From Oerskovia jenensis (GTDB taxonomy: Bacteria > Actinomycetota > Actinomycetes > Actinomycetales > Cellulomonadaceae), in NCBI RefSeq assembly GCF_016907235.1, contig NZ_JAFBBO010000001.1, positions 3,224,001 to 3,288,000 of the forward strand: 64,000 nucleotides of DNA, written 5' to 3'. A program made the translations under genes and the position numbers. This document shows, one piece after another, positions 18,711 through 27,434 of the stretch. Under the pieces are notes generated by a model. The model was not told the DNA's origin and searched no databases. It saw only the letters and a program-made list of their open reading frames with translations. Position 1 is the stretch's first letter. Every line of letters begins with the position of its first letter.

Positions 18711-19795
18711 TGACGGCCACCGACCTCACCCCCACGCCTGCCGCCCCGGGCGACGCGGGCACCCTCCAGCTCGTCCCGACGCAGAAGCGCCTGCCCCGTT
18801 GGGCCCCCTGGGCCTTCGCCGCGGGGGGCGTGCTCGTCGCGTTCGGGATCCTCGCGCTCGCCGGGAGCCCGACCCTCGCGGGGGTGCTGGGCCTGGGCGC
18901 GGTGCTCTACGCCGTCGGGCTGAGCGTGACCTCGCGGTTCGTCGAGGGCGCCCGCTGGGCCACCGACCGCCTGGCGACCACGCTCGTGACGTTCGCGTTC
19001 CTGCTCGCGCTGATCCCGCTCGTCTCGCTCCTGTGGATCGTGGTGACGCGCGGCGCCGAGCTGTTCGGGGCGACGTTCCTGTCGACCGACATGGTCGGCG
19101 TCTACGGCGACATGACGAGCGGCGGGATCTGGCACGCGATCGTCGGCACGCTCCTCATCACGGGGGCCGCGACGCTCATCTCGGTGCCGATCGGCCTGCT
19201 CACGGCCATCTACCTCGTCGAGTACGGGCGCGGCGCCCTCGCCCGCTGGATCACGTTCCTCGTGGACGTCATGACGGGCATCCCGTCGATCGTCGCGGGC
19301 CTGTTCGCGTTCTCGCTGTTCACCCTGATCTTCGGCCCCGCCTACCGCGCCGGGATCATGGGCGCCGTCGCGCTGTCGCTGCTCATGACCCCGGTCGTGA
19401 TCCGCTCGGTCGAGGAGATGCTGCGCCTGGTGCCCAACGAGCTGCGCGAGGCGTCGCTCGCGCTGGGCGTGCCCAAGTGGCTCACGATCGTCAAGGTCGT
19501 CCTGCGGACCTCGATCGCGGGGATCGTCACGGGCGTCATGCTCTCGATCGCCCGCGTGATCGGGGAGACCGCACCCCTGCTGCTCACGGTCGGCCTCATC
19601 ACGCAGGTCAACTGGGACCTCTTCGACGGTCGCATGGCGACCCTCCCGGTCTTCGCCTACCGCCAGTACGAGCAGGGCGGCGTGGGGATCGACCGGGCCT
19701 GGGCCGCGGCCCTGACCCTGATCCTCATCGTCATGCTGCTCAACCTGATCGCCCGGCTCATCAGCCGACTGTTCTCGCCCAAGACCGCTCGCTGA
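18710..19795 (+). CDS. pstA: phosphate ABC transporter permease PstA
   Basis: Second membrane subunit. 361 residues, longer than E. coli PstA because of an N-terminal part with two extra helices (about residues 25-70) before the usual six-helix core. Core signatures are [41 protein letters not shown] and [18 protein letters not shown] 18710 overlaps the pstC stop. An Ala/Pro-rich tail-like N-terminus precedes the first helix. Confidence 0.94.
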   Translation: MTATDLTPTPAAPGDAGTLQLVPTQKRLPRWAPWAFAAGGVLVAFGILALAGSPTLAGVLGLGAVLYAVGLSVTSRFVEGARWATDRLATTLVTFAFLLALIPLVSLLWIVVTRGAELFGATFLSTDMVGVYGDMTSGGIWHAIVGTLLITGAATLISVPIGLLTAIYLVEYGRGALARWITFLVDVMTGIPSIVAGLFAFSLFTLIFGPAYRAGIMGAVALSLLMTPVVIRSVEEMLRLVPNELREASLALGVPKWLTIVKVVLRTSIAGIVTGVMLSIARVIGETAPLLLTVGLITQVNWDLFDGRMATLPVFAYRQYEQGGVGIDRAWAAALTLILIVMLLNLIARLISRLFSPKTAR

Positions 19796-19860
19796 GCCGA
19801 GCCCACCAGCCCGGCCGGGCAGCGCACCCCGCGCGACCGGCCGCCGGAAGGAAGCACATC

Positions 19861-20640
19861 ATGTCGAAGCGAATCGACGTCTCCGACCTCAACGTCTACT
19901 ACGGCGACTTCCTCGCCGTGGAGGGCGTGACCATGGCGATCGAGCCCCGCTCGGTCACGGCCCTGATCGGCCCGTCGGGCTGCGGCAAGTCGACGTTCCT
20001 GCGCACGCTCAACCGCATGCACGAGGTCATCCCGGGCGCGCACGTCCAGGGCAAGGCCGTCATGGACGGCCAGGACCTCTACGCGCCCGACGTCGACCCG
20101 GTCGCGGTCCGCCGCCAGGTGGGCATGGTCTTCCAGCGGCCCAACCCGTTCCCGACCATGTCGATCAAGGAGAACGTCCTGGCGGGCGTGCGCCTGAACA
20201 ACAAGCGCATCTCCAAGGCCGACGCCGAGGAGCTCGTGGAGACCTCGCTCCAGGGCGCGAACCTGTGGAACGAGGTCAAGGACCGCCTCGACCGTCCTGG
20301 TTCGGGCCTGTCCGGCGGGCAGCAGCAGCGCCTGTGCATCGCGCGCGCGATCGCGGTGCGCCCGCAGGTGCTCCTCATGGACGAGCCGTGCTCGGCGCTC
20401 GACCCGATCTCGACGCTCGCGATCGAGGACCTCATGGCCGAGCTCAAGGACGAGTACACGATCGTGATCGTCACGCACAACATGCAGCAGGCGGCGCGCG
20501 TGAGCGACCGCACGGCGTTCTTCAACATCGCGGGCACGGGCAAGCCGGGCCGGCTGATCGAGATGGGCGACACCGCGACGATGTTCTCCTCGCCCTCCGA
20601 GCAGGCCACGGAGGACTACATCTCGGGCCGCTTCGGGTAG
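19861..20640 (+). CDS. pstB: phosphate ABC transporter ATP-binding protein
   Basis: ATPase that drives PstCA. 259 residues. Walker [11 protein letters not shown]-loop in [15 protein letters not shown], signature LSGGQQQRL, Walker [14 protein letters not shown] and the switch His in [15 protein letters not shown] are all intact. ATG 19861 follows a strong GGAAGGAAG ribosome-binding site, and upstream in-frame codons are only readthrough of the pstA region. Last gene of the operon, followed by a hairpin. Confidence 0.97.
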   Translation: MSKRIDVSDLNVYYGDFLAVEGVTMAIEPRSVTALIGPSGCGKSTFLRTLNRMHEVIPGAHVQGKAVMDGQDLYAPDVDPVAVRRQVGMVFQRPNPFPTMSIKENVLAGVRLNNKRISKADAEELVETSLQGANLWNEVKDRLDRPGSGLSGGQQQRLCIARAIAVRPQVLLMDEPCSALDPISTLAIEDLMAELKDEYTIVIVTHNMQQAARVSDRTAFFNIAGTGKPGRLIEMGDTATMFSSPSEQATEDYISGRFG

Positions 20641-20697
20641 ATCGCGGTGCGGGCCCGTGGCCCGACCGACCTCGGGTTCGTCCGCGGGGTGCGGACA

Positions 20698-20744
20698 GCA
20701 CGACGGCGAGGCACCCTCCTGGAGGGGGGGCCTCGCCGTCGTGC
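20698..20744. terminator. 15-bp perfect hairpin after pstB
   Basis: 20698-20712 (GCACGACGGCGAGGC) pairs exactly with 20730-20744. It lies between the converging pstB and the septum-formation-like lipoprotein gene and can end both. Its stem core CGACGGCGAGG recurs in the hairpin at 21410-21447. Confidence 0.8.
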
Positions 20745-20757
20745 ATCGCGGGGAGGG

Positions 20758-21297
20758 CTAGATCGCGGCGCCCTTGAGCGTGCCCGTCACGGTCTCCTCG
20801 ACGGGGCCCACGAAGCACTGGACGGTGCGGTCGTCCGCCATGTCCCAGCTCTCCTTCGAGGGGAACATGGCCCAGAACTCGAGCGTCGACTCCTCGTAGG
20901 CGAGGCCGACGAACTCCTCGAAGACGGAGTAGCAGTGCTCCATGCCGGTGTCGGAGACGGCCTGGTCGCCGGGGAAGTCTCCGGCCGGCAGCTCGTGCTC
21001 GGCGTAGACCTCGCCCGTGTGGGGGTCGGCGCACGGGACGACGGGGAGCGACTCGTACTCGACCGCCTCCTCGGTCTCCGCGGGGGCGGCCTCGTTGACG
21101 CAGTCGCCGACCTGGATCGAGAAGACGTCGGCGTCGGACGCCGCGGTGACCTCACCGCCCGGCTCGTCACGCTGGGCCTCGGCCGGGCCGAAGACGGAGT
21201 CGACGATCGCGCCGCACCCGGTGAGCAGGAGGGCAGAGGTCAGGAGGCCTGCGGCGACCGCGACGGTGCGGGCGGAGCGAGGGCGGGCTGTTGCCAT
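20758..21297 (-). CDS. septum-formation-family lipoprotein
   Basis: 179 residues. The signal sequence ends in LLLTGCG with lipobox Cys28. The rest is an extracytoplasmic domain with paired cysteines (VGDCVN, VVPCADPHTGEVY, EHCY, VQCFV), the pattern of the Pfam septum-formation domain in actinobacterial surface proteins. Such proteins carry the CADPHxGEVY block. The role in septation is based on the family name only. Start ATG 21297. Upstream on the same strand is another lipoprotein gene. Confidence 0.75.
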   Translation of the reverse strand: MATARPRSARTVAVAAGLLTSALLLTGCGAIVDSVFGPAEAQRDEPGGEVTAASDADVFSIQVGDCVNEAAPAETEEAVEYESLPVVPCADPHTGEVYAEHELPAGDFPGDQAVSDTGMEHCYSVFEEFVGLAYEESTLEFWAMFPSKESWDMADDRTVQCFVGPVEETVTGTLKGAAI

Positions 21298-21409
21298 GGA
21301 AGGTCGTTTCTACGAGGGGGGAGGCCACGACGGCCGATCCCGATGACCGGGATGCTACTGGCCGGTACTGACGCGTGTCGTTGTGATTTGGCACACGAGT
21401 CCCGGTAGC

Positions 21410-21447
21410 GCGACGGCGAGGTCCCCCTCGGGGAACCTCGCCGTCGC
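21410..21447. terminator. 13-bp perfect hairpin downstream of the 161-residue lipoprotein gene
   Basis: 21410-21422 (GCGACGGCGAGGT) pairs with 21435-21447. It lies about 150 bases past the stop of the minus-strand gene ending at 21598 and before the next minus-strand gene, so it is placed to separate them. Confidence 0.65.
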
Positions 21448-21597
21448 CTCGCTCTTCCAGCCCGCTGCCGCCCGGTGTGCCGATCCCGACCGTGCCGCGC
21501 GGGCCCGCCCCGGCCGGCGCGGGCGCGCTCCCTTCGGAGCGGGCCGAGCGCGGGGCTCGTGCGCAGGGCGGACGGGGCCCCGGGCGGGGGCGGACGA

Positions 21598-22083
21598 TCA
21601 GGGCAGGTAGTCCTCGTACTCCGAGAGCGTGCCGTTGACGACCGGGACCTGGGCGGTCTCGGTCTCGCCCGTGCTCGAGGTGACCGTGACGGAGATCGTC
21701 GCGCCCGGAGCGGCGTCGATGTTGCCGAACTGGGCCTCGAAGCCGCCGTCGACGCTGAAGTAGACCGTCTCGCCGGCCTCGAGGGGGACGTCGACCGGGT
21801 CGGTGCCCTCGGGGGCGATGGTGAGCTCGAGGGGCTCGTCCGAGTCGTTCGCGGCCCCGCCGAGCAGCGTCCCGGGCTCACCCTCGGCCTCCGAGACGAT
21901 GAGCAGGTTGAGCGCCCGGACCTCGTCGGTCAGGTTGACGCGGATGCCGTCGGACGGCGAGTACGCGATGTCCGTCGTGATGGGTGAGCAGGCCGACACG
22001 GCGACGGCGCTCGCCACGATCACGGGGATCGCGAGCATGAGCGACCGGCGCGGCGTGGTCGGGCGGGACGGGGTGCGGGTCAC
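21598..22083 (-). CDS. putative lipoprotein of unknown function
   Basis: 161 residues. Basic N-terminus, hydrophobic stretch and lipobox AVSACS (Cys32) show export and lipidation. The mature part is acidic and beta-rich, with a [20 protein letters not shown] segment and a DYLP end. I recognise a family of small actinobacterial lipoproteins of this type, sometimes labelled DNA modification methylase in databases, a label this sequence does not support. GTG start at 22083 with GGAG 6 bases upstream. No function proposed. Confidence 0.7.
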   Translation of the reverse strand: MTRTPSRPTTPRRSLMLAIPVIVASAVAVSACSPITTDIAYSPSDGIRVNLTDEVRALNLLIVSEAEGEPGTLLGGAANDSDEPLELTIAPEGTDPVDVPLEAGETVYFSVDGGFEAQFGNIDAAPGATISVTVTSSTGETETAQVPVVNGTLSEYEDYLP

Positions 22084-22390
22084 GTGCGCTCCAATGTGCT
22101 GCGGTCAGTCTCGGTGTGCCCAGGAGGTGTGTGCCGGGCGAGCTTCTCCGCCGTCCGGCGCCCCTGGGCGCAGATGGTCACAGCCTAGTCGCTCGTGAGG
22201 GGATCCGGCTCGAGGGCTCGTGGAGGGCCTTCACAGGCCCCCACGACCTGTTCGGGGCGTGTTCCACGGGCCGCGAGCGGTGGGTAATCGTGCCGAGATG
22301 TCCGTCCGACTGCCGTGTGACCAGGAAAAACGCCGGGACGGTGCGCCTGCGGGCCAGGGCAGGGGCTCGGAACGGAGGTACCCCCCGTGG

Positions 22391-22396
22391 TAAGAT
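22391..22396 (+). promoter_or_regulatory. -10 hexamer TAAGAT for carD
   Basis: TAAGAT lies 28 bases before ATG 22425, with a GAAAGGGGA ribosome-binding region between. No clear -35. The 341-base gap 22084-22424 holds this promoter and the leader of the diverging lipoprotein gene; I see no other feature in it. Confidence 0.5.
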
Positions 22397-22424
22397 CGAC
22401 CTCCGCGAAAGGGGACATCTGCAG

Positions 22425-22907
22425 ATGACGTTCACAGTAGGCGAGACCGTTGTCTACCCACATCACGGTGCCGCAAAGATCGAAGAGATCAAGACCCGCA
22501 CCATCCGCGGGGAGGAGAAGATCTACCTGAAGCTCAAGGTGGCTCAGGGTGATCTGACGATCGAGGTCCCGGCGGACAACGTCGACCTGGTGGGCGTCCG
22601 CGACGTCGTCGGCCAGGAGGGCCTCGACAAGGTCTTCGAAGTTCTTCGCGCACCATACACCGAAGAGCCGACCAACTGGTCGCGCCGCTACAAGGCCAAC
22701 CTCGAGAAGCTGGCCTCGGGCGACGTGATCAAGGTGGCAGAGGTCGTCCGCGACCTGTCGCGTCGTGACGCAGACCGTGGCCTCTCCGCCGGGGAGAAGC
22801 GCATGCTCGCGAAGGCTCGACAGATCCTGGTCTCGGAGCTGGCCCTGGCCGAGCACACCGAGGAGGACAAGGCCGAGGCCATCCTCGACGAGGTCCTGGC
22901 TTCCTGA
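22425..22907 (+). CDS. carD: CarD family transcriptional regulator (RNA polymerase-binding)
   Basis: Binds the RNA polymerase beta subunit and stabilises open complexes, chiefly at rRNA and housekeeping promoters; essential in mycobacteria. 160 residues. The N-terminal Tudor-like RNAP-interaction domain starts [17 protein letters not shown] and is followed by a helical DNA-binding domain with [13 protein letters not shown] and [20 protein letters not shown] 22425 has a good ribosome-binding site. A strong hairpin follows, so carD is probably monocistronic although it precedes ispD, the order known from Mycobacterium. Confidence 0.96.
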   Translation: MTFTVGETVVYPHHGAAKIEEIKTRTIRGEEKIYLKLKVAQGDLTIEVPADNVDLVGVRDVVGQEGLDKVFEVLRAPYTEEPTNWSRRYKANLEKLASGDVIKVAEVVRDLSRRDADRGLSAGEKRMLAKARQILVSELALAEHTEEDKAEAILDEVLAS

Positions 22908-22930
22908 GCAGAGCCTCACCCCCGTACCAC

Positions 22931-22968
22931 CGACGACGCACGGACCTCCTCCGGTCCGTGCGTCGTCG
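22931..22968. terminator. 16-bp perfect hairpin after carD
   Basis: 22931-22946 pairs exactly with 22953-22968 around a 6-base loop, 24 bases after the carD stop. It separates carD from ispD, which has its own -10 hexamer. Confidence 0.85.
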
Positions 22969-23068
22969 TCGTTCGTGGGCCCGCCCGCGCGAGGACGCGC
23001 CGTGAGGGGGCACTCTCGGCCGATCGTCTCGTCAGCGGGCCGAAGAGGGTCCGCAGGCCGAGATCGTC

Positions 23069-23074
23069 TACCGT
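23069..23074 (+). promoter_or_regulatory. -10 hexamer TACCGT for ispD (leaderless type)
   Basis: TACCGT ends 7 bases before GTG 23082, favouring that start over GTG 23073, which overlaps the hexamer. Confidence 0.45.
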
Positions 23075-23081
23075 GAACGCT

Positions 23082-23831
23082 GTGACGACCCTCGCCATCC
23101 TGACCGCCGCCGGCTCCGGCACCCGCCTCGGCTTCGACCTCCCCAAGGCGCTCGTTCCCCTGCGCGGCCTTCCCCTCGTCCTGCACGCGGCGCGCCGTCT
23201 GACGGCATCGGGGGTCGTCGACGCTCTCGTCGTGACGGCTCCGAACGGTCTCGTCTCGGTCATGTCCGACGTCCTGGAGCACGACCCGCACGTGAGCGTG
23301 CCCGTGGTCGTCGTGGCGGGTGGCACCACGCGCCAGTCCTCGGTCGCGGCCGGCCTGACGCGGGCACGGGCCGACATCGACACGGTGGTCGTGCACGACG
23401 CCGCCCGCCCGCTGGCTCCGGCCGCGATGATCCGTCGCGTGGTCGAGACGGTCAAGGCGGGGCACCAGGCCGTCATCCCGGGGCTCCCCGTCGTGGACAC
23501 GATCAAGATCGTGGCTCCGCGCGGCCCGGGGGAGGACGGGCACCCCGCGCTGCCTGCCGGGGTGGACCGGGTCGCCGCGACCCCGGCCCGCACGCTGCTG
23601 CGCGCCGTCCAGACGCCCCAGGCGTTCGATCGGGCGCTCCTGGTGCGCGCGCACGCCGCGGGAGCCGCGCGTGCCCGGACGGAGGCCACGGCCGCGACGG
23701 ACGACGCGTCGCTCGTCGAGGCACTGGGCGAGGACGTGTTCGTGGTCGACGGCGACGAGCTGGCGATGAAGGTCACGACCGCACGCGACTTCTACTACAT
23801 CGAGAAGCTCCTGACGGAGGACGGGCGATGA
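23082..23831 (+). CDS. ispD: 2-C-methyl-D-erythritol 4-phosphate cytidylyltransferase
   Basis: Third step of the MEP isoprenoid pathway: makes CDP-methylerythritol from MEP and CTP. 249 residues from GTG 23082. The nucleotide-binding loop [12 protein letters not shown] with [10 protein letters not shown], then [24 protein letters not shown] and ATDDASLVE are all standard IspD motifs. GTG 23073 would add three residues. Stop overlaps the start of ispF. Confidence 0.95.
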   Translation: MTTLAILTAAGSGTRLGFDLPKALVPLRGLPLVLHAARRLTASGVVDALVVTAPNGLVSVMSDVLEHDPHVSVPVVVVAGGTTRQSSVAAGLTRARADIDTVVVHDAARPLAPAAMIRRVVETVKAGHQAVIPGLPVVDTIKIVAPRGPGEDGHPALPAGVDRVAATPARTLLRAVQTPQAFDRALLVRAHAAGAARARTEATAATDDASLVEALGEDVFVVDGDELAMKVTTARDFYYIEKLLTEDGR

Positions 23832-24313
23832 GCGTCCCCCGGACGGGCATCGGGACCGACGTCCACGCGTACGCCGCCGAGGGCGAGGAGCGCGAGCTGT
23901 GGCTCGCCGGACTCCACTGGCCGGGGGAACGCGGCCTCGCAGGCCACTCCGACGCCGACGTGGCCGCGCACGCGGCCGCCGACGCACTCTTCTCGGCGGC
24001 GGGGATCGGGGACCTCGGCTCGAACTTCGGCACGAGCGCCCCGGAGTGGGCGGGGGCGAGCGGAGCGTCTCTGCTCGCGGAGGCTGCCCGCCGGGTGCGT
24101 GCGGCAGGTTTCGAGATCGGCAACGTGGCGGTCCAGGTCATCGGCAACCGGCCACGGCTCGGGCCGCGTCGGGCCGAGGGCGAGGCGGTGCTGAGTGCTG
24201 CAGCCGGGGCGCCCGTGAGTCTCACGGCGACCACGACGGACGGCCTGGGGCTGACCGGTCGCGGCGAGGGCGTCGCCGCGCTCGCGACCGCACTGGTCGT
24301 CCTTGTCGACTGA
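23828..24313 (+). CDS. ispF: 2-C-methyl-D-erythritol 2,4-cyclodiphosphate synthase
   Basis: Fifth MEP-pathway step, forming the cyclic diphosphate with release of CMP. 161 residues. The metal-binding [11 protein letters not shown] is followed by [29 protein letters not shown] (the usual DIGxxFP is changed to DLGSNFG), then [15 protein letters not shown] and a C-terminal [21 protein letters not shown] 23828 overlaps the ispD stop (ATGA). Trimeric cytosolic enzyme in relatives. Confidence 0.94.
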   Translation: MSVPRTGIGTDVHAYAAEGEERELWLAGLHWPGERGLAGHSDADVAAHAAADALFSAAGIGDLGSNFGTSAPEWAGASGASLLAEAARRVRAAGFEIGNVAVQVIGNRPRLGPRRAEGEAVLSAAAGAPVSLTATTTDGLGLTGRGEGVAALATALVVLVD

Positions 24314-24347
24314 CCGGGGCGGGCCGACCTCGCCGGTGCGGCGGGAG

Positions 24348-24917
24348 TCAGCCGACGGGCGTGACGACCAGGCTGTCGGTGACCGCGCGTGCCTGGGCCG
24401 CGCCGTCGGCGTCCGCGGTCGCGTAGGTCTCGGTGACGTAGACGAACGCCGAGCCCGTGGGCGTCGCGACCTCGACGATCGTCTCGACCTGGGTCACGGG
24501 GACGCCGTCGACGGTGCGTGTCGCCCCGAGCCGGTAGGCGGGCAGGCCCGCGACCGTGACCGGCCCGGGCTGGGTCGGGTCCATCTTCACGTCGTCGGAC
24601 GTCTGGAGGGCTTGGGCCGCCTCGGTGGTCCTGTCCGCGAGCGTCGCGGTGCCGGGACCGCTCGTCGTGACGACGACGTTGGCCGTGAAGCCGGGGTCCC
24701 CGGAAGGGGTCGTCGACCGGACGACGAGCGGGGCGCTCTGCCCCGCACGGTCCCAGCTCTCGGGGGTGGTCACGCTCGCCGCGACGGCGCCCTCCGGGAC
24801 GGCGAAGGTCTGGGCGGTCGGCGCGGCGGCGGGAGTGCTCGTCCCGCACGCGGTGAGCAGCGCGCTCACGGCGGCGACGACCACGGCGACGGCGAGCGGG
24901 CGGCTCGGGTGGTGCAC
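24348..24917 (-). CDS. putative lipoprotein of unknown function
   Basis: 189 residues from GTG 24917, which has AGAGGA 6 bases upstream; longer readings from 25106 add a non-secretory N-terminus. Signal sequence ends ALLTACG (lipobox Cys24). The mature domain is rich in Thr, Val and Ala with YRLGATRTVDGVPVTQVE and a final DSLVVTP, resembling actinobacterial LpqN/LpqT-like surface lipoproteins; that resemblance is weak and by eye. It converges with ispF. Confidence 0.65.
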   Translation of the reverse strand: MHHPSRPLAVAVVVAAVSALLTACGTSTPAAAPTAQTFAVPEGAVAASVTTPESWDRAGQSAPLVVRSTTPSGDPGFTANVVVTTSGPGTATLADRTTEAAQALQTSDDVKMDPTQPGPVTVAGLPAYRLGATRTVDGVPVTQVETIVEVATPTGSAFVYVTETYATADADGAAQARAVTDSLVVTPVG

Positions 24918-25120
24918 GGGGATCCTCTCGGCGACGGTCGGACGCCCTGCCGGGGCCCGGTCCCAGCCTGCCACGTCGTGCTCGTGTCCTGGTCGCAGGA
25001 TGGCCGCTCCCGGGCTTCCCACGTGCGAAAATACGACATTGAAGGCATGGTGGACAAGGACGACGACGGCGCGTTCCTGCCCGTCGTGCTGCCGCGGTGT
25101 GGTCATGAAGGAGGTCGACG

Positions 25121-25792
25121 ATGAACCGCATGTCGATCGAGGAACGTCGGGCGCAGATCGTCGACGCGGCGATGTCCATCGCCGTCCGCGACGGTGTCGA
25201 GGCCGTGACGGTCAGGGGCGTCGCGGCCGAGGCCGGGATCTCGTTGGGCACGGTCCACTACTGCTTCGAGGACAAGGACGCGATGCTCCGGGCCATGGGG
25301 CACAGCGTCGCGGTGGTCGCCTCGGAACCGGTCCGCCTCGCGATGGATCCCACGAAGGGTCTCTACGCGATCGCCCACGCGGCGGCCGACGGGCTCTGGG
25401 AGGGGCTGACCCCACGCCGGCACATGCGTCTGCTGACGTTCGAGTTCGCGACCGCCGGCTCGCGCAACCGTGCGCTGCGCCCCGTCGCGAGAGCGCACCT
25501 CGAGCAGACCTGGGCCATGACGCAGGGCATCCTCGACCAGCTCTCGCAGATCGCCGGCATCACGTACTCGATGGACACGCCCTTCTTGTCGCGCATCGTC
25601 GCGGGCTACATCGACGGCATCGAGATCGCCTGGCTCGTCCAGCAGGACGACGACGCCGCGATCCGCAGCTTCCACGCGCTCGCGGACTACGTCCTCTCGC
25701 TCGTGGTGCACCCCGAGGGCGCGGCACCCGGTGCGACGCCCGGCGCGGCGCCCGACGAGGGCCCCGACGCCGCGGCTCCCGCCTCCCGGTAG
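25121..25792 (+). CDS. TetR family transcriptional regulator
   Basis: 223 residues. The N-terminal helix-turn-helix (about 12-58) shows RRAQIVDAAMSIAVRDGVEAVTVRGVAAEAG, then SLGTVHYCFEDKDAML, the classic TetR pattern. The C-terminal ligand domain is all-helical, resembling the TetR_C group with EFEFATAGSRN-like segments. The last 30 residues are Ala/Pro/Gly-rich and probably disordered. ATG 25121 has AAGGAGG upstream. It may control the lipoprotein gene diverging from it or the oxidase and PLP enzyme downstream; no operator was identified. Confidence 0.88.
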   Translation: MNRMSIEERRAQIVDAAMSIAVRDGVEAVTVRGVAAEAGISLGTVHYCFEDKDAMLRAMGHSVAVVASEPVRLAMDPTKGLYAIAHAAADGLWEGLTPRRHMRLLTFEFATAGSRNRALRPVARAHLEQTWAMTQGILDQLSQIAGITYSMDTPFLSRIVAGYIDGIEIAWLVQQDDDAAIRSFHALADYVLSLVVHPEGAAPGATPGAAPDEGPDAAAPASR

Positions 25793-25850
25793 GCCCGCCC
25801 GCCGCCCCCCGGGGCGTCCCTGGGAGGGAGCGGCCCCGGCGGCGCCTCCC

Positions 25851-25949
25851 GGGCGGCTCGGCGCCCCGACGGTGCCTCCGCCGCGCGGCACGCGCACGTG
25901 GGCCTCCGCCGCGCGGCACGCGCACGTGGGCGGCTCAGCGCCCCGACGG
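25851..25949. repeat. short nested direct repeats (28-bp tandem pair inside a 22-bp pair)
   Basis: A 28-base unit starting CCTCCGCCGCGCGG occurs twice head to tail at 25875-25902 and 25903-25930. A 22-base unit GGGCGGCTC(G/A)GCGCCCCGACGG flanks it at 25851-25872 and 25928-25949. The repeats lie between the converging TetR and oxidase genes and contain self-complementary GCCGCGCGGC, so they may also serve as a terminator. Confidence 0.7.
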
Positions 25950-25994
25950 CGTCGGGGCCGTCCTGCGCCCGAGGAACCCCGCGGGGGATGACGG

Positions 25995-27398
25995 TCAGCG
26001 CGGCCCGAAGACCTGGTCCGTGTAGGGGTTGGCGAACACCCCGTCGGGGTCGGCCTGGGCGCGGACCCGGCGGAAGTCCTCGAAGCGCGGGTAGCGCTCG
26101 GCGAGGTCCGCGGCGCCGAGCGTGTGGAGCTTGCCCCAGTGGGGGCGCCCGCCGACTCCGGCGACGATCTTCTCGACGCCCTCGAAGTAGCGTTCGTGCG
26201 GGAGCCGCGCGTACTGGTGGACCGCCACGTAGGCGCTGTCGCGGCCGTGGGCCGTGGAGAGCCAGACGTCGTCGGCCGCGGCGAAGCGGACCTCGACCGG
26301 GAACGGCACGTTCTCCCCCGAGGCGCGGACCCAGGCGTCGATCTCCTCGAGCACGTTCACGAGCTCGGCCCGCGGCACCGCGTACTCCATCTCGCGGAAT
26401 CGCACGCGGCGCGCAGACACGAACACCTCGTGCGAGGGGGCGACGTACGTGCGCGGGGCGAGCGCGCGGGCGGAGAGCGCGTTGATCCGCGGCGTCGCGC
26501 GCGGCACCGCGGTCGCGAGCCGGTTGATGACCTCGAAGGCCCCGTTGGACAGGAGCTCGTCGTCGACCCAGGCGCGGGCCCGGGTCAGGGGGCCGGGCCG
26601 CTCGCCGCGGGTCGTGCGCAGGACGGCCGTGGCCTCGTCGTCGGGCGCGAGGCGGTCGTTGCGCTTGGTGAGCGCGCGGCGGGTGTGCGGGAACCAGTAG
26701 AACTCGAAGTGGTCGTGCGCGTTCTCGAGGCCCTCCGCGTCCGTGCCCCCGCCACGGCCGCCCGACGCGGTGCTCAGCTCCTCGAGGACACGGTCGAGCG
26801 GCCAGGGCTCCTCCTGGGCCCGCAGGTGGAACGCGGGCACGACGTCGAGCGTCACGGCGGCCAGCACGCCCGTGCTGCCGAGGCCCAGGCGGCTCGCCTC
26901 GAACAGGTCGGGGTTCTCGTCGGGCGTGGCCTCGGTGACCGATCCGTCGGCTCCGACCACGCGCACGCCACGCACCTGTGTCGCGAGCCCACCGAGCGCG
27001 GCGCCCGTGCCGTGCGTGCCGGTCGAGATCGCGCCCGCGATCGACTGCCGGTCGATGTCCCCGAGGTTGCGCATCGCGAGGCCCGCGGCCGCGAGCACCG
27101 CGTTGAGCCGGTGCAGGCGGATCCCGGCGCCCACGGTCACGCGCGCGCCGGTCTCGGTGCGGGTCACGTCCTCGACGGCCCCGAGCGCGTCGAGGCTCAG
27201 GAGCACCCCGTCGGTCACCGCCGCGGCCGTGAACGAGTGGCCCGCGCCGACGGCGCGCACCCGCTGCCCGTCGGCTGCGGCTCGTCGCACGGCCTGGGAG
27301 AGCTCGTCGGTGTCGCGCGGGGCGACGCGGCGCAGGGGAACGGCGGTCTGGTTTCGCGCCCAGTTCGTCCATGAACCGGGAGCCTGCTGGCTCGTCAC
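25995..27398 (-). CDS. FAD-linked sugar-lactone oxidase (D-arabinono-1,4-lactone/L-gulonolactone oxidase family)
   Basis: 467 residues. The N-terminal FAD domain has AVGAGHSFTAAAV, whose His54 is the usual site of covalent flavin attachment, then NLGDIDRQSIAGAISTGTHGTG. The C-terminal ALO domain has EVRFAAADDVWLST and ends with the HWGKLHTL motif typical of this family. Relatives oxidise aldono-lactones to ascorbate-like products. GTG 27398 is chosen because upstream reading runs into the divergent gene. It faces the PLP-enzyme gene across 36 bases, a pairing I have seen in other actinobacteria. Natural substrate unknown. Confidence 0.85.
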   Translation of the reverse strand: MTSQQAPGSWTNWARNQTAVPLRRVAPRDTDELSQAVRRAAADGQRVRAVGAGHSFTAAAVTDGVLLSLDALGAVEDVTRTETGARVTVGAGIRLHRLNAVLAAAGLAMRNLGDIDRQSIAGAISTGTHGTGAALGGLATQVRGVRVVGADGSVTEATPDENPDLFEASRLGLGSTGVLAAVTLDVVPAFHLRAQEEPWPLDRVLEELSTASGGRGGGTDAEGLENAHDHFEFYWFPHTRRALTKRNDRLAPDDEATAVLRTTRGERPGPLTRARAWVDDELLSNGAFEVINRLATAVPRATPRINALSARALAPRTYVAPSHEVFVSARRVRFREMEYAVPRAELVNVLEEIDAWVRASGENVPFPVEVRFAAADDVWLSTAHGRDSAYVAVHQYARLPHERYFEGVEKIVAGVGGRPHWGKLHTLGAADLAERYPRFEDFRRVRAQADPDGVFANPYTDQVFGPR

Positions 27399-27421
27399 AC
27401 CACGCACTGTCTCACGAGGGG

Positions 27422-27427
27422 TAGGTT
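27422..27427 (+). promoter_or_regulatory. -10 hexamer TAGGTT (leaderless type)
   Basis: TAGGTT ends 7 bases before ATG 27435, predicting a leaderless mRNA for the PLP-enzyme gene. Confidence 0.5.
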
Positions 27428-27434
27428 TCTTTCC

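Noticed and set aside
22369-22392. A GGAAC...GTA pair before carD as a SigR/SigE-type promoter
   Set aside because: Spacing is 16 bases rather than about 18 and the -10 element is GTA rather than GTT; the TAAGAT hexamer is a simpler explanation.
25851-25949. CRISPR array
   Set aside because: The 28-bp copies are directly adjacent with no spacers, there are only two, and no cas genes are nearby.
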